A DNA stretch of 64,000 nucleotides from Terrabacter sp. 28 (GTDB lineage: Bacteria; Actinomycetota; Actinomycetes; Actinomycetales; Dermatophilaceae), in NCBI GenBank assembly GCA_000955875.1, contig JYOE01000015.1, positions 124,746 through 188,745 of the forward strand, read 5' to 3'. Position 1 is the first letter of the stretch. Each line of letters opens with the position of its first letter. Of this stretch, positions 37,745-46,063 are shown piece by piece. The translations under genes and the position numbers were made by a program. The notes beneath the pieces are model-generated. The model had not been told where the DNA came from, made no database searches, and saw only the letters and a program-made list of their open reading frames with translations.

Positions 37745-38692
37745 TCAGCCCTTGACGTACGAGAGCTTCTCGCAGACCTTCCCGTCACGCAGTCGCATGG
37801 CGTCGATGCCGCGTACGTGCCCGGGGTTGGCCCCACCCCAGTCGAACCGCCACCGGAGCACCGCCCGGTTGCCCGTCACGAAGGACTCCTCCGCCGTGAA
37901 GCGCGGGTCGGGGGTGCTGCCGAAGAGCTCCTCCCAGACGGCACGCACCGCGGCCGAGCCCTCGTGCCGCTGCCCGTCGGGCGAGGGCCCGGTCGCCTCG
38001 AAGACGCAGTCCTCGGTCATGCAGGCCATGATGGCGTCGACGTCGCCACGGCCGAAGGCGGCGTTGAACCGGGCGAACCCGGCGTGGTTCGGCCCCCACT
38101 GGGCGTCGCGGCCGAAGCGGGCGAGCAGGTCGGCCTGCGCGTCGCCGGTCAGCTCGGTGCGTGCGGCGATCGCCCCTGCCGACCGGTAGGCCTCCTCGGT
38201 GGCGTCGAACCAGGCCGCCACCGACGCGACGAGCTCGGGCTCGAGGGCGTGGTCACGCCCGGTCGCGACGGCGAGGTCCCAGCCGTGCACGAGGTGGTCG
38301 GCGAGCAGCTGGCGCACGTACTCGTCCATCGACTCCTCGCCGTAGGAGAGCTGGACGGTGCCGTGGGCGTGCAGGGTCTCGTCGACGATGCCCTGGGCCT
38401 CGGTGGCGGCCGAGGCAGCCGTGGCCCGCGGGTCGTCGCCGAGCAGGTCGCCGTCGAGCCGGGTGCCGACGTCGGCGATGGTGTGCCCCCGCATGAGGGG
38501 CGAGGTCCAGAGATCCTCGCCCACGACGTGGTTGACGAGGTCGCGCACGGTCCAGTCGCTGCACGGGGTGGGCAGCTCCCACTGGTCGTCGGCGACCGCC
38601 GACACCTGCCGCGACCACCACTGCACGCTGCGGTGGTAGAGCCCCCCGAGGTCGGTGGTGGGGGGCTTCGAGCCCACGGTCTCGGTGTCCAT
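37745..38692 (-). CDS. MDMPI (TIGR03086-like) domain fused to a SnoaL-like domain
   Basis: 315 residues. The N-terminal ~190 residues are a DinB/mycothiol-maleylpyruvate isomerase helical bundle: CSDWTVRDLVNHVVGE and LADHLVHGWDLAVATG provide two of the usual metal His residues. The C-terminal ~110 residues form an NTF2/SnoaL fold (FARFNAAFGRGDVDAIMACMTEDCVFEATG...). Each domain is normally a separate protein. The fusion suggests a mycothiol- or metal-dependent reaction on a ligand held in the SnoaL cone (inference). Confidence 0.85.
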   Translation of the reverse strand: MDTETVGSKPPTTDLGGLYHRSVQWWSRQVSAVADDQWELPTPCSDWTVRDLVNHVVGEDLWTSPLMRGHTIADVGTRLDGDLLGDDPRATAASAATEAQGIVDETLHAHGTVQLSYGEESMDEYVRQLLADHLVHGWDLAVATGRDHALEPELVASVAAWFDATEEAYRSAGAIAARTELTGDAQADLLARFGRDAQWGPNHAGFARFNAAFGRGDVDAIMACMTEDCVFEATGPSPDGQRHEGSAAVRAVWEELFGSTPDPRFTAEESFVTGNRAVLRWRFDWGGANPGHVRGIDAMRLRDGKVCEKLSYVKG

Positions 38693-38784
38693 GTCGCCTC
38701 CGTCCCGGCACCCCGTCGAACCCAGTGCGTATCGACGCACCCAGTGTCCCCCGACGGCGGGAGGGCGTCCGGGCTTCGCCGGAA

Positions 38785-39510
38785 TCAGGAGCGGTGGTCG
38801 GCGTCCGTGGCGTGGTCGGCGAGGTCGCTCGCGGCCTCGCCCACCTCGGACGCGATCGCCCTCGCCTGACGGCGGTGCTTGACGAACTCGTAGACCATCG
38901 GCAGCACCGAGACGGCAACGATGAGCAGGATGGCGATCTCGAGCTTGTCGGAGAGCCACGGGAAGGCCTGGCCGAGGAAGTAGCCGAGCAGGGTGAGCCC
39001 GGCGGCCCAGAGGACCGCGCCGACGGCGCTCCAGGTGAAGAAGCGGCGACGCTCCATGCGGCTCACGCCGGCGACCACGGTGATGAAGGTGCGCACGATC
39101 GGCACGAAGCGGCCGATGACGAGTGCCTTGTTGCCGTGCTTGTCGAAGAACGCGGTGGTCTGGTCGAAGTACTTCTTCTTGAGGATGCGCCCGTCACGCT
39201 CGTAGAGCGGTGTGCCGATGGCGCGCCCGATCTCGTAGCCGGCGACGTTGCCGAGGAAGGCGGCCGCGCACAGGGCGAGCATCGCGAGGCCGAGGTTGAC
39301 GTGCACCTGGCCGGTGGCGATGAACAGGCCGACGGCGAAGAGCAGGGAGTCGCCGGGGAGGATCGGGAAGAGCAGCCCGCACTCGATGAAGACGATGGCG
39401 ATGGCGATCCAGAAGAAGGCACTGCCGTACTGCTCGAGCAGGTAGGCGGGGTCCATCCACTTGGGGCCGAGGGCCGGGACTGCGGCCGGCAGGGCGGCGA
39501 GTGCGTGCAT
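38785..39510 (-). CDS. DedA family membrane protein
   Basis: 241 residues with about five hydrophobic segments. The DedA motifs FIECGLLFPILPGDSLLF and GRFVPIVRTFITVVAGVSRM are intact, with the Glu, Asp and Arg residues needed for function in E. coli YqjA/YghB. Members act as undecaprenyl-phosphate or phospholipid scramblases or transporters linked to proton force. ATG with TACCCT upstream, part of a CGGCATAC motif. Confidence 0.92.
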   Translation of the reverse strand: MHALAALPAAVPALGPKWMDPAYLLEQYGSAFFWIAIAIVFIECGLLFPILPGDSLLFAVGLFIATGQVHVNLGLAMLALCAAAFLGNVAGYEIGRAIGTPLYERDGRILKKKYFDQTTAFFDKHGNKALVIGRFVPIVRTFITVVAGVSRMERRRFFTWSAVGAVLWAAGLTLLGYFLGQAFPWLSDKLEIAILLIVAVSVLPMVYEFVKHRRQARAIASEVGEAASDLADHATDADHRS

Positions 39511-39517
39511 GCGTCAC

Positions 39518-39523
39518 AGGGTA
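39518..39523 (-). promoter_or_regulatory. -10 element of dedA, overlapping a CGGCATAC motif
   Basis: TACCCT on the minus strand with a 7-nt spacer to the ATG at 39510. Its first three bases are the last three of CGGCATAC (39521-39528 as GTATGCCG on the plus strand). Confidence 0.4.
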
Positions 39524-39651
39524 TGCCGTCAGCCCCGGAGGCCCTGAATCGTGCCCGTGGCTGCCCTGTGGGTCGGCACGGGTCTCGAAGACGCATCGAG
39601 GGACTTTCGTAGACTCGCCGCGTCCCGCCGCCCGTCTCCGGAGGAGCCGTC

Positions 39652-40263
39652 ATGCACGAGATCGGTGTCGGCCCCTGGGTCGGGCCGTGGCCGGAGGGCG
39701 ACCACTGGGACCCCGAGCTGCTCGAGAACGGCGACCGGCGCAACGTCGTGGACGCCTACCGCTACTGGCGCCACGACGCGATCGTCGCCGACCTGGACAC
39801 GAGGCGCCACGACTTCCACGTCGCCGTCGAGAACTGGGGCCACGACTTCAACATCGGGTCGGTGATCCGCACGGCCAACGCCATGGGGGCGGCGGCGTTC
39901 CACATCGTCGGCCGGCGGCGGTGGAACCGGCGTGGGGCGATGGTCACCGACCGCTACCAGCACGAGCACCATCACGCGGACGCCCCGGCGCTCGCCGCGT
40001 TCGCCCGGGCGCACGGCCTCGTGCTGCTCGGGGTGGACAACCTGCCGGGCTCGGTGCCGCTCGAGACGTTCGACCTGCCGCGCGGGTGCGTGCTCGTCTT
40101 CGGCCAGGAGGGTCCGGGGCTCTCCGAGCCGATGCGCGCCGAGTGCGAGGCGGTGCTGCACATCGAGCAGTTCGGGTCGACCCGCTCGATCAACGCCGGG
40201 GCGGCGGCGGCCGTGGCGATGCACGCCTGGGTGCGCCGGCACGTCTTCGACCAGCACGTCTAG
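39652..40263 (+). CDS. SpoU/TrmH-family RNA methyltransferase
   Basis: 203 residues. SPOUT knot motifs: NIGSVIRTANAMGA (motif 1, with the catalytic-type Arg), VFGQEGPGLS (motif 2) and FGSTRSINAGAAAAVAMHAW (motif 3). It methylates a ribose 2'-OH in tRNA or rRNA with SAM; the exact site is unknown. It lacks the N-terminal L30-like domain of RlmB/TsnR. An AGGAGCCG sequence precedes the ATG. Confidence 0.9.
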   Translation: MHEIGVGPWVGPWPEGDHWDPELLENGDRRNVVDAYRYWRHDAIVADLDTRRHDFHVAVENWGHDFNIGSVIRTANAMGAAAFHIVGRRRWNRRGAMVTDRYQHEHHHADAPALAAFARAHGLVLLGVDNLPGSVPLETFDLPRGCVLVFGQEGPGLSEPMRAECEAVLHIEQFGSTRSINAGAAAAVAMHAWVRRHVFDQHV

Positions 40264-40279
40264 CGCTCACCGGGGCTGC

Positions 40280-41509
40280 TCACCCCTGCGGGTCGCGACC
40301 GCGCCAGCGCAGCGGCTCCTCGGCGTACTCCTCGACGACGTGCGCGGCCACCCCGACCGAGCGGGCCATCTGGAAGACGACCTCGCCCGACTCGGCGGGC
40401 AGGCGCAGGGCGTGCAGCACGGCGGCGCTCGCGAGGTCGATGTTCGGGAGCCCTCCGGTGCGGTCGGCGACGACCCGCGCCACGGCTTCGACCCGTCGTC
40501 GCAGCCGCGTCGTGCCGCGCCGTCGCCACAGCGCCTCGAGCACGACGTCGGCGCGGGGGTCGCCGTCGGGGTAGAGGAAGTGACCGAAGCCCGGCACGCC
40601 GCCGTGCAGACGCAGGGCCCGGGCCACCACGGCCACCGGGTCTGCTCCCTCGGCGAGGAGGGCGTGGGCGGCCACCGGTGCTGCGCCGTGCAGGGGGCCG
40701 GCCATCGCCGCGTAGGCCGCCGAGAGGCAGTCGTGCAGGCCAGCCCGGGTCGAGGCGGCGACACGCGCGGCGACCGTCGAGGCGGTCAGCCCGTGGTCGA
40801 GGAGGGCGACGAGCAGGACGCGCAGCACGGCGACGTCGCCCCTGCTGCTCGAAGACCCTCCGAGAGCCTCGAGCGCGAGCGGGGCGAGGTCGGTCGACGG
40901 CGTCGACGCCCCGGCGGCCGGACGGCCCGCCACGAGCGCGACCGCGGCACGCACCGTCGAAAGGGCCGAAAGGCATACGCGGTCGGGGTCGGTGTCGGAG
41001 GCGAAGGGGTCTGCGGCGGCGAGCAGCTGGACGGCGACCGGCATACGGCGTTGCCGAGGCAGCGCACGGAGATCGAACCCGAGCGGCTTGTCGGGCGGCG
41101 GAACCTCCTGTGCGGCAGGGGAACCGAGGACGACATCGGCAGCCTCGTCGAACGAGCCGAGCGCCACGAGATCGGCGAGCGGGCGGCCGCGGTAGAGGAG
41201 ATCTCCGTCCGCCTGGCTGCTCACCGCCGTCGCGATGCTGCGGAAGCGCAGCACCGGCTGAGGCCCCCCGGGAGCCCTCGTCGACGACGCCATCGCGTCG
41301 ATCTGGGAGCGGTCGAAGAGGCTCTCCTGCTGACCCGGCCGCCGCTCGCTGCGGAGCACCCCACGGCTGACGTACGCGTAGAGCGTCGCTCGCTTCACGC
41401 CGAGCCGCTGGGCTGCCTCGGTGGTCGTGATCCACGAGCGCGAGGGGTCGGTCACCGGCGTCACGATGCCCTCCGGGTTGATCGGGTCAATGGTTGACGA
41501 GATCAACAT
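40280..41509 (-). CDS. Citrate synthase-like protein with N-terminal HTH DNA-binding domain
   Basis: 409 residues. Residues about 25-75 are a MerR/excisionase-type HTH (WITTTEAAQRLGVKRATLYAYVSRGVL...). The rest is a short citrate synthase fold that keeps GPLHGAA, the catalytic-type His in GVPGFGHFLYPDGDPRA and an Asp in NIDLAS. It is divergent from a full citrate synthase gene, and its start codon lies inside a palindrome that its own HTH probably binds. It may be an enzyme, a metabolite-sensing regulator (oxaloacetate, citrate or CoA), or both. Convergent with the SpoU gene, 16 bp apart. Confidence 0.85.
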   Translation of the reverse strand: MLISSTIDPINPEGIVTPVTDPSRSWITTTEAAQRLGVKRATLYAYVSRGVLRSERRPGQQESLFDRSQIDAMASSTRAPGGPQPVLRFRSIATAVSSQADGDLLYRGRPLADLVALGSFDEAADVVLGSPAAQEVPPPDKPLGFDLRALPRQRRMPVAVQLLAAADPFASDTDPDRVCLSALSTVRAAVALVAGRPAAGASTPSTDLAPLALEALGGSSSSRGDVAVLRVLLVALLDHGLTASTVAARVAASTRAGLHDCLSAAYAAMAGPLHGAAPVAAHALLAEGADPVAVVARALRLHGGVPGFGHFLYPDGDPRADVVLEALWRRRGTTRLRRRVEAVARVVADRTGGLPNIDLASAAVLHALRLPAESGEVVFQMARSVGVAAHVVEEYAEEPLRWRGRDPQG

Positions 41510-41525
41510 TGACGATGTTGATCAA
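41478..41525. promoter_or_regulatory. Tandem operators between the divergent citrate synthase genes
   Basis: TTGA-N5-TCAA occurs at 41478-41490 and again at 41494-41506, and a 9-bp inverted repeat (GATCAACAT/ATGTTGATC, 5-bp centre) lies at 41501-41523. The last includes the minus-strand ATG at 41507-41509. Regular spacing suggests cooperative binding by the HTH-citrate synthase protein and control of both genes. Confidence 0.7.
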
Positions 41526-41565
41526 TATGTCTGACAGTGACGAGTGAACCCGAGAGGAGCACGTC

Positions 41566-42723
41566 ATGTCCACCACCACCGACTTCATCTCCGTCCCCAG
41601 GGGCCTCGCCAAGGTCGTCGTCACCGACACCGAGCTGGGCGACGTCCGGGGCGACGAGGGCTTCTTCCACTACCGCCAGTACTCCGCGGTCGAGCTCGCC
41701 GAGCAGGTGGGCGTCGAGGAGGCCTGGCATCTGCTCTTCCACGGTCACCTGCCGACCGAGGACAAGCTCGCGACCTTCCGCGCCGAGGTCGGCCGCCTGC
41801 GCGTGCTGCCGCCGGGTCTCGCCGAGCTGCTCCCCGCCATCTGCGCCACGACCACCGACTCGCTCCAGGTGCTGCGGACCGCCCTCTCCGCGTGGGGCGG
41901 CGTCGCCGGGCTGCGGACCCTCTACGACAGCGACGAGGGCGAGCGCGCGGCCGCCGCGATGGCGGCCGCCGCGATCACCCCGACCATCCTCGCGGCGGCC
42001 CACCGGCTGCACCGCGGCCTCGAGCCCGTCCCTGCCGACCCGACGCTCGGCCACACGGAGGACTACCTCCGGATGGTGAGCGGAGAGCACCCCGCGGCCG
42101 AGGACGTCCGGGCGGTCGAGCAGTACCTCGTCGCCACGATCGACCACGGCTTCAACGCCTCGACCTTCACGGCGCGGGTCATCGCGAGCACGGGTGCCGA
42201 CCTCGCGGCATGCCTCGTCGGAGCCATCGGGTCGTTCTCCGGACCCAAGCACGGCGGCGCGCCGAGCCGCGCCCTCGAGGCGCTCGACGCGATCGGCACC
42301 CTCGACCGTGCCGAGGCATGGGTGCGGTCGAGGGTGGAGGCGGGCGACCGGATCATGGGGTTCGGGCACGCCGTCTACCGCACCCGGGACCCGCGCTCGG
42401 AGATGCTCAAGGCGATCGCCCGCGGCTGGGACGACCCCCTCGTCGACCTCGCCGTCGGGGTCGAGGACGCCGTCGAGGCGACCCTCGCCGAGCTCAAGCC
42501 GGGACGCGAGCTGCATGCCAACGTCGAGTTCTACGCCGGCGTCGTCATGAAGCTCGCCGGGCTCGACCCGTCGATGTTCACGCCGACCTTCTGCGTCGCC
42601 CGCGTCATCGGCTGGACGGCGAACGTGCTCGAGCAGAGCCGAGACCCGAAGATCATCCGGCCGGCGGCGCGCTACGTCGGCCCCCCGCCGCCCCAGCCCG
42701 TTCCCGTTCGTTCGGTCCGGTGA
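41566..42723 (+). CDS. Citrate synthase (citrate synthase 2/methylcitrate synthase type)
   Basis: 385 residues. Conserved HGFNASTFTARVIAST, GSFSGPKHGGAP with substrate His, GFGHAVYRTRDPR with catalytic His, and NVEFYAGVV, where Glu stands in for the usual Asp of the third catalytic position. FCVARVIGWTANVLEQ and the Arg near IIRPAARY complete the CoA and carboxylate sites. It condenses acetyl-CoA (or propionyl-CoA) with oxaloacetate. The neighbours do not include prpB/prpD, so citrate is favoured. Probably repressed or activated by the divergent HTH protein. Confidence 0.9.
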   Translation: MSTTTDFISVPRGLAKVVVTDTELGDVRGDEGFFHYRQYSAVELAEQVGVEEAWHLLFHGHLPTEDKLATFRAEVGRLRVLPPGLAELLPAICATTTDSLQVLRTALSAWGGVAGLRTLYDSDEGERAAAAMAAAAITPTILAAAHRLHRGLEPVPADPTLGHTEDYLRMVSGEHPAAEDVRAVEQYLVATIDHGFNASTFTARVIASTGADLAACLVGAIGSFSGPKHGGAPSRALEALDAIGTLDRAEAWVRSRVEAGDRIMGFGHAVYRTRDPRSEMLKAIARGWDDPLVDLAVGVEDAVEATLAELKPGRELHANVEFYAGVVMKLAGLDPSMFTPTFCVARVIGWTANVLEQSRDPKIIRPAARYVGPPPPQPVPVRSVR

Positions 42724-43013
42724 GCAGGGCCCGAGTCCGAACGGCCTCACCCGGCCGGACATGAGCAGGCCCCGACGCATCCGGCGGCCGGGGCCCGCTC
42801 GTCGCGAACGGAGGGAGCGACCGCCGCGACGTCCTTCATGACCCAGCACTCACCGGGCCCCTCAACGCTAGGCGGACCACGACGTCTCCGCTGCGATTCC
42901 AGGTCAGGACTCGGCAAGGATCGGTCTGGACTGTGTCGGCGGGGCGTAAGGGGCGGGCAGGCGAGCGGACAAAGTCGGCATATAAGGCATGTCGGGCCCG
43001 GGCGCTGCGCTTG
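42724..43013. other. 290-bp gap between convergent genes
   Basis: No gene is recognised. A 7-bp GC stem (GGCCCCG at 42768-42774 with CGGGGCC at 42789-42795) could be a weak terminator for citrate synthase. The part near 42965-42995 is slightly AT-richer and contains CGGCATAT, one base from the iterated 8-mer. Nothing else is seen. Confidence 0.3.
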
Positions 43014-44279
43014 TCAGTCCGGTGCGGTGAGAGCCTGCTTCCACGAGACCCGGCCGCGCGTCTGCAGCAGCGACCGACGGTAGATCCGCTCGCTCAGCAC
43101 GATGGTGGCCACCGAGAAGCCGGCCATGACGACGAGGGCCACCGGCGGCTCCCACCACGCCGTGTCACCGGCGAGGATGCGGCCCGGCATCGAGACCACC
43201 GACGCCACCGGCACGAACGAGGCGACCTCGAGCGCGGTGCCGCCGAGCCCGAAGCTCAGCACGTAGACGAGCATGAGGATCGTCGTCATCGGGGCCGTCG
43301 TCGACTGCAGGTCCTCGGTGCGCGAGGCGAGGGCGCCGGCCACGGCGAAGAGGCACGCGAGGGCGAAGAAGCCGACGGCGAAGAAGAGCACGAACCAGAC
43401 GACCGCCGTCGAGAGGGTCGGCAGCAGCTTCGCCATGTCGGTGAACGACACCGCGACCAGCCCCACCCCGGCGAACAGCAGCACCTGACCCAGCGCGATG
43501 AGCGAGTTGCCGACGATCTTGCCCGCCAGGAGGGCGCGCAGCGGGATGGCGGTCACGAGGATCTCGACGAGACGTGACTGCTTCTCCTCGACGACGCTCG
43601 CGGCGATCTGCTGACCGAACATCATCGCCGCCATGAAGAAGAGCAGGGCGAAGGCGAAGGTGGCGCCCTTGACGAACCCGCCCGTGCCCTGCCGACCGTC
43701 GAACTGGTTCGTCGTGAGGGTCGAGCCCCGCTCGAGCGCCTGGATGGTCGTTCCGGCTGCGGCGGCGTTCGTCGCGAGCGCGTCGGTGCGCACCGCCGCC
43801 TCGAGCGGGACGACCAGGTCGTTGTCGGCCTCGTCGGCCGAGGTGAGCGTCCAGCCGCCGGAGGGGCTCTGGTGCAGCCAGGCAGCCGCGTCACCGGCCT
43901 CGACGAGCGCCCTGGCCGCGGACTCGCCGCTCACGGTGCGCGACTCGATGACCACCTTGGCGTCGTCGGCGTGCGCCGTCGTCGCCGCCTGCCCGACGAG
44001 ACGCCCCGCGGCGCCGTCGGTGACCGCGACGGTCCACGTCGTCGTGCGGCCGGACTGCCACACCGAGAAGGCGCCGTAGCCGGCGATGAAGACGAGCGTG
44101 ACCAGGGTGGAGACGAGGAAGGCCCGGTTCGTCAGACGTACGACGATCTCGCGCAGGGCGACGATCAGCCAGGGACGCTCGGTGCGGCCCAGCTCGTGCT
44201 CCTCACCGCTCGGGGGCGTCACGCCGGCGCCCTCCGGGTCGGGCTGGTCGAACGGAGGCCGGTGCTGGGTCGTGGTCAT
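43014..44279 (-). CDS. ABC-2 type permease (NatB-like)
   Basis: 421 residues. One N-terminal helix (about 50-70), a large external domain of ~170 residues, then five or six helices. The QQIAASVVEEKQSRLVEILVTAIPLRALLAGKIVGN segment is the ABC-2/NatB coupling signature. It is the membrane half of an exporter with the ATPase at 44276-45286. The start ATG overlaps the ATPase stop (ATGA). Sodium or drug export is suggested by family only. Confidence 0.9.
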   Translation of the reverse strand: MTTTQHRPPFDQPDPEGAGVTPPSGEEHELGRTERPWLIVALREIVVRLTNRAFLVSTLVTLVFIAGYGAFSVWQSGRTTTWTVAVTDGAAGRLVGQAATTAHADDAKVVIESRTVSGESAARALVEAGDAAAWLHQSPSGGWTLTSADEADNDLVVPLEAAVRTDALATNAAAAGTTIQALERGSTLTTNQFDGRQGTGGFVKGATFAFALLFFMAAMMFGQQIAASVVEEKQSRLVEILVTAIPLRALLAGKIVGNSLIALGQVLLFAGVGLVAVSFTDMAKLLPTLSTAVVWFVLFFAVGFFALACLFAVAGALASRTEDLQSTTAPMTTILMLVYVLSFGLGGTALEVASFVPVASVVSMPGRILAGDTAWWEPPVALVVMAGFSVATIVLSERIYRRSLLQTRGRVSWKQALTAPD

Positions 44280-45286
44280 GCGGTCACCTCGCGGTAGATC
44301 TGGGCCAGGCTGGGCCGCTGAGGGGAGAACTCGTGCACGTCGCCGCGGCGCAGCGCCTCCTCGAGGAGGCGCCGCTCGGCCGTCGGCTCGACGACCTCGA
44401 GCAGGGCGATGTGGCCCTCGACGTCGACGGCGTGCACCCCCGCGACGCCACGCACCCACCCGGCATCGCCCGACAGGACGAGCCGGTGGCGCAGCACCGA
44501 TCGGCTGCGCAGGTGCTCGGGCGTGCCCGACGCGACCACGCGGCCGCGGGCGAGCACCACGAGGCGCTCGCAGAGCCGCTCGACGAGGTCGAGCTGGTGC
44601 GACGAGAAGAGCACGGGCACCCCGCGGGAGGTGTGCTCGCGCAGCAGGTCGGCCATGCTGTCCACGGCGACGGGGTCCAGTCCGCTGAACGGCTCGTCGA
44701 GCACGAGCGCGGTCGGGCGCCCCATGAGGGCGGCGATGATCTGGACCCGCTGCTGGTTGCCCAGAGACAGCTTCTCGACGTGGTCGCGGGCCCGTTCGGC
44801 GAGCCCGAGGCGCTCGAGGTGCGCGGTGACCGACTGGCGGGCCGCCGATGCACCGAGGCCGCGCAGCCGCCCGAGGTAGACGAGCTGGTCGAGCACGGGC
44901 TGCTTGGGGTAGAGGCCACGCTCCTCGGGCATGTAGCCGAAGGACCTCCGGTCGGTGGCGGTGATCGGGCGCCCGTTCCAGAGCACCTCGCCGCCGGACG
45001 GGGCAAGCACCCCCATGACCATGCGCATCGTCGTGGTCTTGCCGGCGCCGTTGCCCCCGACGAAGCCGGTGAGCAGCCCGGACCCGACCGCGAAGCTCAC
45101 GTCGTCGACGGCGCGCACGTCGCCGAAGGTCCGCGTCAGGTGGCGCACCTCGATGTCCGCCGTGGCCACGCCCGGTCTGGCCGGTCCGGCCGGTCTGGCC
45201 GGTCTGGCCGGTCTCGCTGGTGTCGCTGCGCTCGCGGATCGTGTTGTGGTGGCTCGTTCCCCGTGGTCGTGCTCGTCCCGCGTCAT
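44276..45286 (-). CDS. ABC transporter ATPase (NatA-like)
   Basis: 336 residues. Walker A GGNGAGKTTT, Q-loop region near YMPEERGLYP, signature LSLGNQQRVQ (LSGGQ variant), Walker B ALVLDEP and the H-loop SSHQ are present. DUF4162-like C-terminal domain. The N-terminal ~40 residues are a repetitive ARPARPAGPARP stretch coded by five 9-bp tandem repeats, unlikely to be structured. TAGCGT at 45294-45299 is a -10 candidate with a 7-nt spacer. Confidence 0.92.
   Translation of the reverse strand: MTRDEHDHGERATTTRSASAATPARPARPARPAGPARPGVATADIEVRHLTRTFGDVRAVDDVSFAVGSGLLTGFVGGNGAGKTTTMRMVMGVLAPSGGEVLWNGRPITATDRRSFGYMPEERGLYPKQPVLDQLVYLGRLRGLGASAARQSVTAHLERLGLAERARDHVEKLSLGNQQRVQIIAALMGRPTALVLDEPFSGLDPVAVDSMADLLREHTSRGVPVLFSSHQLDLVERLCERLVVLARGRVVASGTPEHLRSRSVLRHRLVLSGDAGWVRGVAGVHAVDVEGHIALLEVVEPTAERRLLEEALRRGDVHEFSPQRPSLAQIYREVTA
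45174..45218 (+). repeat. Five tandem 9-bp repeats inside the ABC ATPase gene
   Basis: The unit GGTCTGGCC occurs five times in a row (the second and fifth copies vary by one and two bases). On the minus strand it codes Ala-Arg-Pro-type tripeptides. Length may vary between strains by slippage without breaking the frame. Confidence 0.8.
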
Positions 45287-45322
45287 GGCGTCAACGCTAG
45301 CCACGGCCCGGGATCGCGCGGA

Positions 45323-46063
45323 TCAGCCGGGCGGCTGATGCTCCGCCTCCCCCGGCAGGATGAGCCCCGCCTCGTAGGCCAGCACGACGGCCTGCACGCG
45401 GTCGCGCAGGTGCAGCTTGCTGAAGACGTTCGACAGGTGCGTCTTGACCGTGGCCTCGCCGACGAAGAGGCGCGCGGCGATCTCGGCGTTGGACAGGCCT
45501 CGACCGACCAGCCCCAGCACCTCGAGCTCACGCGGGGTGAGCGTGTCGAGCCGGTGGTCAGTCCGCTGGCCGGTCCGGTGGTCCCCACTCTGCTCGCGGA
45601 CGCCCGGCCCCTGCCCCCCGGTGGCCCGGAGGCGCGCCGGCTCGGCTCCGGCGGTCATCCGCTCGATGACGCGCCGCGTCACCTCGGGCGCCAGCAGCGC
45701 GTGGCCGTCGGCGACGGCGCGCACGGCCTCGACGAGGTGCTCGGCGTCGGCGTTCTTGAGCAGGAAGCCGCTCGCTCCGGCGGAGAGCCCGGCGTAGACG
45801 TAGTCGTCGCGGTCGAACGTCGTGAGGATGATGACCTTGGCCAGGTCGTCGGCGACGACCAGCCGGGTCGCCTCGATGCCGTCCATCACCGGCATCTGGA
45901 CGTCCATGAGCACGATGTCCGGACGCAGCGCCCTCGTGAGCCGCACGGCCTCCTCGCCGTCGCTCGCCTCGCCGACGACCTCGAGGTCGGGCTCGACCGA
46001 GAGGATGAGCGCGAAGCCGGAACGCACGAGCTTCTGGTCGTCGACGAGGAGGATGCGGGTCAC
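45323..46063 (-). CDS. NarL/LuxR-family response regulator
   Basis: 246 residues, GTG start overlapping the kinase stop. Receiver domain with acidic pair VDDQ, phospho-Asp in LMDVQMPVMDG (about residue 54), Thr and Lys further on; a 30-residue Gly/Arg-rich linker; LuxR-type HTH with LTPRELEVLGLVGRGLSNAEIA and GEATVKTHLSNVFSKL. Partner of the kinase directly upstream. It may regulate the nearby ABC exporter, which follows in the same direction. Confidence 0.93.
   Translation of the reverse strand: MTRILLVDDQKLVRSGFALILSVEPDLEVVGEASDGEEAVRLTRALRPDIVLMDVQMPVMDGIEATRLVVADDLAKVIILTTFDRDDYVYAGLSAGASGFLLKNADAEHLVEAVRAVADGHALLAPEVTRRVIERMTAGAEPARLRATGGQGPGVREQSGDHRTGQRTDHRLDTLTPRELEVLGLVGRGLSNAEIAARLFVGEATVKTHLSNVFSKLHLRDRVQAVVLAYEAGLILPGEAEHQPPG

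Noticed and set aside
42724..43013. Small RNA or gene in the gap after citrate synthase.
   Set aside because: Only a short GC stem is visible, and short open frames lack start signals and motifs.
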